Source: Adineta vaga (lineage: Eukaryota; Rotifera). From it: a stretch of DNA of 64,000 nt. A program made the translations under genes and the position numbers. How positions within the stretch are numbered: position 1 is the first letter of the stretch; every line of letters begins with the position of its first letter. Location: the NCBI GenBank assembly GCA_021613535.1, contig CP075492.1:13330001-13394000 (forward strand), given 5' to 3'. Below, piece by piece: positions 59,305 through 64,000 of the stretch. The notes below the pieces were generated by a model. It had not been told where the DNA came from and made no database searches. It saw nothing but the letters and a program-made list of their open reading frames with translations.

Positions 59305-62007
59305 ATGATATTCTTCTCACGAAACCTTCATTGGTCATGGTTACATCTACTATTTGTCCTAACACATGTTACAGCAGATTGGCCTTCGACGAATTCATCC
59401 AACGTGAAACTGTTAGGTCTCTTTTATGATATATCAAACGTAACGGAAACCACGACATGGTCTCTTCATGCTCGTGCGATGTTCAAGTCGGCAATCATTC
59501 TTTCTCATCGTTATAACATCACTATACAACAACATCTTATTGGATGGCAATCAGCCCAAACTGCAGGTGATCCTATGACTGCTCTCGGAACAACATGTCA
59601 ACTGATGACCAACTCCAACATTCTTGGTATCGTCGGGCCTCCATTATCGAGAGAATCTGTCATTCTTGCACCGTTCGCCGCACGAGTTGGTATTCCTCAT
59701 ATTTCCTATGCAGCCACAGATCCGGCATTGTCTGATAGAAGTACTTATTCTACTTTCTATCGCACAGTTCCATCAGACAACACAGCTGCACTAGCCATTG
59801 CTCAGCTTTTCATTCGTTTCAACTGGACATCCACTATCATCATCTATCAGAATGATGCATATGGATCTGGTGGAGCAACAGCCATCATTGACACATTCGA
59901 TCGAATGAATCTCAGTGTTGCACAATCAATCGTCTTTGACATCGTATCCATGTCGATCCGAGGAAATCTCAAAACTCTTCTCACCTCTAGTCAAACACGC
60001 ATTGTCATCTTATGGACGGAATCAAACTACGCTCGTTTGACATTAGAAGAAGCTATTCGATCTGATGTTCTTGCTCCACATTTCATCTGGATACTAAGTG
60101 CAAATATTCCACTCGACAGTTTCAACAGTACTACTGACTATGAAAAGCTAAGCGGTATGCTCACAGTCGAACCAGTCGTTGGAAGTGTTGTTGGTGCATC
60201 GATTAATACTACATTGTTGACTGCAGCATTCGACATCTGGAAAGAATATGAACCAGCATCATTTCCTGGATCAGACAATGTTATGAACTATGCATTGTTC
60301 GCATTCGATGCCACTTGGATGTTGATTCAAGGTCTCGTTGAACTATGTTCACAAACAACATCCAACATTTCATCGACATCATCATGTGTATCCTTTACAG
60401 GTGATTCATTTTGTTTCAATCGACGATTTGTACATTCAGATGAGTTCATTAATATTCTTGATCGTCGTTTGTTTCGTGGTGTAACAGGGCCTGTTGAGTT
60501 CAATAGTAATACAACAGATCGAGTGGATGGAAACTATTACATTGCAAAAAATGTACAGCGATCTTCAAGCACCTGGAACTATGTTCCGATATTAGTTTGG
60601 TCTGATTCAAGTGGATGGACAAGAAATGCACAAACAAATGTGATTATTTGGCCCAATAATTCGTTGACAATTCCACACGATTATGCTACTATAGCTGGTG
60701 TCAACGTGCGAATTGCATGGATTGAATCAATTCCATTCTTGAAGAAAACAGAAGTGCTTAGTGGGACTGATGTACTATCAACTAAATTCGTCGGATACAT
60801 ACCTGATCTAATTACGGAATTGCAAAATCGAATGGGATTCGTTGCTAATTATACATATTTTTCAGCCGGTCAGTCTTATAATGAACTTGTCGATGCAGTA
60901 GCTAATGGTACTTTCGATATGTTCATTGGTGATGTCACAGTAACTTCTGCACGAAGAGAAAAAGTTGCATTTTCAAGTACTATCTTTGATAATTCATTAC
61001 GTATCATTGTACGAAAATCGGTCGATGATCAGTTAGATCTTTGGTCATTTCTCAAACCATTTTCCAGTAAACTTTGGATCACTTCTTTTGCAGCAATAAT
61101 ATATGCTGGATTGATAATTTCCATCATAGAAAGAGATGAAAATGAAGCTCTTCAAGATCGATCATTCATATCATTGATTGCAATGAGTATGTGGTTTTCA
61201 TTTGGTACAATCACAGGATTTGGTGTTGATTTTCATGTTACAACAGCTGCGGGTCGTATTCTAACCATTGGTTTGTATATTTTAGGTTTAGTTTTAGTTG
61301 CAGCATATACGGCAAACTTGGCATCCGATTTGACATTGAAGAAATCAATAGGTACTATTTCTGGAATTGAAGACATAAGAGATGGAAAAGTTCCATATAG
61401 TCGTGTTGGTATCCCTCTTGATACATCTGTCGAAGACTATTATTTGAGAGAGATCTCTGGTGGAAATCGGAATTTCTATCCATTAAAATCAACCGATGAT
61501 TTATATGATGCTTTATTAAACAATATAATTGATGCATCAGTTATGGATGCTGGTGTTCTAGAATATGCAACTGGAAATACGTACTGTAATTTGACTTTAG
61601 TCAGTGCAGATTTCGATCGAAGCGCATTTGGAATTGTTTTTCAAAAAGACTGGTTATATGAACAGAATCTAGATGTGACTATTCTTTCCATTAGAGAAGC
61701 AGGTATATTCGATAAGCTCAAATTAAAATGGTTTCAACCAAGTACTTGTTCCTATTCAGATGCAACATCAACTGCAATGTCGATCGAATCAATGGCTGGC
61801 TTATTCTTAACGTTTGCAGTAATAAGTGCACTTGCAGTGTTATGGTTTATATCGGAAAAACGTTCGATGATTAAAAAGACCGTATTTTTTTGCGATAAAA
61901 AAACATTAAATGATGAAAATGAATCGTTAACAAGAGATGAAAGTCAAAATTTCTCGGATGAGTCTGTACGACGTAAATCATCTGTATTCTCTATAATATA
62001 TATGTAA
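59305..62007 (+). CDS. Ionotropic glutamate receptor with a GFG potassium-like pore
   Basis: Intron-less 900-residue receptor. Signal peptide, then an amino-terminal periplasmic-binding domain (~35-430), S1 ligand half with FIGDVTVTSARREKVAFSS (Arg of the alpha-carboxylate site), helix M1 (LWITSFAAIIYAGLIISII), pore loop WFSFGTITGFGVDF, M3 with AAYTANLASDLT (variant of SYTANLAAF), S2 half with SVMDAGVLEYAT (an Asp where AMPA/kainate receptors have Glu), and M4 (~835-855). The pore loop lacks the Q/R-site layout and holds GFG, recalling the K+ filter; bdelloid AvGluR1 was reported with a K+-type signature. Tail is Ser/Glu-rich. Cation selectivity and ligand need testing. Confidence 0.9.
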   Translation: MIFFSRNLHWSWLHLLFVLTHVTADWPSTNSSNVKLLGLFYDISNVTETTTWSLHARAMFKSAIILSHRYNITIQQHLIGWQSAQTAGDPMTALGTTCQLMTNSNILGIVGPPLSRESVILAPFAARVGIPHISYAATDPALSDRSTYSTFYRTVPSDNTAALAIAQLFIRFNWTSTIIIYQNDAYGSGGATAIIDTFDRMNLSVAQSIVFDIVSMSIRGNLKTLLTSSQTRIVILWTESNYARLTLEEAIRSDVLAPHFIWILSANIPLDSFNSTTDYEKLSGMLTVEPVVGSVVGASINTTLLTAAFDIWKEYEPASFPGSDNVMNYALFAFDATWMLIQGLVELCSQTTSNISSTSSCVSFTGDSFCFNRRFVHSDEFINILDRRLFRGVTGPVEFNSNTTDRVDGNYYIAKNVQRSSSTWNYVPILVWSDSSGWTRNAQTNVIIWPNNSLTIPHDYATIAGVNVRIAWIESIPFLKKTEVLSGTDVLSTKFVGYIPDLITELQNRMGFVANYTYFSAGQSYNELVDAVANGTFDMFIGDVTVTSARREKVAFSSTIFDNSLRIIVRKSVDDQLDLWSFLKPFSSKLWITSFAAIIYAGLIISIIERDENEALQDRSFISLIAMSMWFSFGTITGFGVDFHVTTAAGRILTIGLYILGLVLVAAYTANLASDLTLKKSIGTISGIEDIRDGKVPYSRVGIPLDTSVEDYYLREISGGNRNFYPLKSTDDLYDALLNNIIDASVMDAGVLEYATGNTYCNLTLVSADFDRSAFGIVFQKDWLYEQNLDVTILSIREAGIFDKLKLKWFQPSTCSYSDATSTAMSIESMAGLFLTFAVISALAVLWFISEKRSMIKKTVFFCDKKTLNDENESLTRDESQNFSDESVRRKSSVFSIIYM

Positions 62008-62126
62008 AAATAAAAGACTATTTTCTGTACAATTTTATTTGATATATTAAATATCAACAAAAGAAAACTATTGAATAATCATATTTTAACTGATAAAACA
62101 GTAGTACTCATAGGATCTCTGTACTA

Positions 62127-63117
62127 TTATGTTTGATCACATATTGTACTTAATGGCCGAATTTGTATTGCACGCTGGCAGCATGATATTCGATGTTTAA
62201 CAATAGACCGAAATCGACTTGATGTAATTATGAACATATAAAAGTTTCCCTAGAAAAGAAAGATGCAACGTTTGTATATATTATCCTTGAAGATTAAGAC
62301 AGTAACATACGACAAAATAGATATTTGTTGCTAATGCAACAATATTCGAAACAAATACTTCTTTCATTTGTCGATCTGCACTTTTAACACTGTCACTTGT
62401 AATTGACATATAAGCAGAACTGATACCTGATGGAATGACACTAATCATAATAAGTAGAACTTGTATCAATGTCATTTGTGTTACTTGCCGATCAGCACGT
62501 TGTTCAACAAGAACAATTGACTGACTAATATTTCGAAATGTACAATATCCAAATAGAACAACAATTAGAACTGGAATAACACAGAGTAAAATCAAAGTAT
62601 ATCCAACAATATAATTACGATAGATAGGATTGGTTATAAGACACATTTTACTTTCCAATTCAATATTGTAATAAACTAGAAAAGGAATTCCATGTAGACA
62701 CCAGATAATAATCATACCGAATGTAATTCGATGCGTTCGTTTGATATTACTGTATTGACGAAGAAGAACATTTTTTGATGTAATTAAAAACTGATCTACG
62801 GTGGCCATACATGAGCACGTCAATGAAATTAAGGCCAAAACTGAAACGAGAAAGGGACGCATTTTACACCAAACTATCGAAGATGAAGTCAAATCAAGTT
62901 CGTAACCAACACTAAGAATTCGAACGGTAAGAATTATTATAATATACAAACAGTTGGTTATTGAACTGAGAAGAAAACAAAATGTCGAAGGATTTTTACG
63001 ATATGTAGCTGTACTCGACAAAATGAAGACATTCATACCATTACCAATAACACCTATAATAAAAAGGAATATACCAATATAGATCGTTAATTGTTGACCA
63101 AGATATGTCAATGTCAT
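62127..63117 (-). CDS. Rotifer GPCR, second family (copy 1)
   Basis: Exons 63117..62311 and 62249..62127 (309 aa). Seven hydrophobic helices: helix 1 IGIFLFIIGVIGNGMNVFIL with the conserved GN, helix 3 ending ATVDQFLI (DRY replaced by DQF), and helix 7 split by the intron, resuming GNFYMFIITSSRFR in exon 2. A Cys at the top of helix 3 (WCKMRPF) and in loop 2 could pair. Short N-terminus and tail. Orphan receptor. The adjacent partial gene at the window end is a paralogue with the same intron position. Confidence 0.82.
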
Positions 63118-63587
63118 AGTTATTTGTTCTTGTTATTGTAACAGATTGTTTGTAGTTAGTTAAGTAAATATAAAATGCAAATAAAATAAAAATCTAATTA
63201 TCGAGTATTTTCAAGTATTGATCATCTTATAGTCAACAGTACTTATATTTGTTCGTACAATTTCATTCTAGAAATAAATTCTAATCAAGCGATATATACG
63301 AATGTATTTATTTAAAATCTAAAACAATACAATAAGAAACTCAACAATATTACAAATGTTTCTTTTTATGAACAACAGAAAGAAATAAAATTGCTAAGAG
63401 TTGCAGTTATTAAGAGTGAAGTAAAATAGTCAACTAATTTCCATTAAGTAATGACATTTCCATGATTACTAACTAAAGAATGAAATATTAGAATAATCAT
63501 GCGTAACTGTTTTCAAAAAAAAATGTTGAGTAACAAGCAAGTAAAATAACTTATATAAATGTTTTAAGTTTTACAACATATAATTTA
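63118..63587. other. Spacer between two GPCR paralogues
   Basis: AT-rich; nothing recognisable. Confidence 0.4.
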
Positions 63588-64000
63588 TCATCTGGGATGA
63601 ATTCGATGCCACACTGATAATCGACTTTTTACCGTTCGACGAAATCGATTTGATGTGATTAAAAACATATAAAAATTTCCCTGAAAGAATAGAAATGAAA
63701 ATTTAAAAAGTAAAAAATAAAACACAACTTACGACATAATAAAAATAAGATATAAGAATAAATATAGTCGAAGCTAACAATTCTTTAACAAGACGATCAA
63801 GATTTTTAACTATTTGATTCGTAAGAATATTATATGCCATATAACTTCCGTATGGAACCATACTAATGATCATCAATAGAATTTGAATCAACATCATTTT
63901 GATTAACTGTCGATCAGCTTGTTGTTCAGCAAGAATTCTTGTCAAATGAATATTTCGATACGTTAAATATCCAAATATACTCATTATTATTATTGGTACA
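63588..64000 (-). CDS. Rotifer GPCR, second family (copy 2), 5' part beyond the window
   Basis: Exons >64000..63733 and 63680..63588. The visible part covers helices 5 to 7: EQQADRQLIKMMLIQILLM (helix 6 start, same as EQRADRQVTQMTLIQVLL in copy 1) and, after the intron, GNFYMFLITSNRFRRTV closing helix 7. The tail is short and basic. Intron position and phase are identical to copy 1, so the two are tandem duplicates. The N-terminal exon is cut by the right window edge. Confidence 0.82.

Noticed and set aside
1-64000. CRISPR arrays, bacterial operons, insertion sequences or retroelements
   Set aside because: No regularly spaced repeats, no Shine-Dalgarno-led gene strings, and no transposase, reverse transcriptase or LTR pair were seen; introns show nuclear eukaryotic DNA.

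Overview
The window looks like nuclear DNA of a small invertebrate, most probably a bdelloid rotifer. It is AT-rich. Genes are compact and mostly have 50-70 bp introns. Intron-less tandem families lie next to well conserved animal genes. Three homeobox genes and an insulin-like peptide are present, with families known to be expanded in bdelloids: rhodopsin-type GPCRs, arginine ADP-ribosyltransferases, AIG1 GTPases, and a glutamate receptor with a potassium-channel-like pore. The species assignment is inference; no species-specific marker was read. All exon junctions were set by hand from GT/AG sites, reading phase and family similarity.

1-12 kb: the 3' end of CCDC6, then a head-to-tail pair for tRNA queuosine (GTDC1/QTMAN and QTRT1), a Src-like tyrosine kinase without SH2/SH3, an AIG1-type GTPase with a broken tandem copy, a TerB-like gene, and a small Ly6-like gene on the minus strand. 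12-19 kb: a secreted protein possibly related to ependymin, and an array of rotifer GPCRs with two intact and three decayed copies. 20-29 kb: a lone Hox4 gene whose homeobox is cut by three introns, a GPCR pseudogene, an ADP-ribosyltransferase, TM9SF1 and a tRNA-His. 29-39 kb is gene-poor: an insulin-like peptide, an Iroquois homeobox gene and a DUF2059 secreted protein.

39-64 kb is dense again: an ADP-ribosyltransferase joined to an ADP-ribosylglycohydrolase (with a frameshift), GGA, a BAR-RhoGAP of the ARHGAP17/44 group, NGLY1, the amidating lyase PAL with a homeobox gene nested in its large intron on the other strand, TBCE and ERCC1 only 34 bp apart, a membrane metzincin, an ionotropic glutamate receptor and two GPCRs of a second family, the last cut by the window end.

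Functional links: QTRT1 inserts queuine at tRNA position 34 and QTMAN mannosylates it; tRNA-His, another queuine substrate, lies 24 kb away. GGA, TM9SF1 and ARHGAP17-like act in membrane traffic, PAL and the insulin-like peptide in secreted peptide signalling. Many start codons have a splice-acceptor-like pyrimidine-AG directly in front and some gene pairs are very close, which fits spliced-leader trans-splicing and operon-like transcription, both reported in rotifers.
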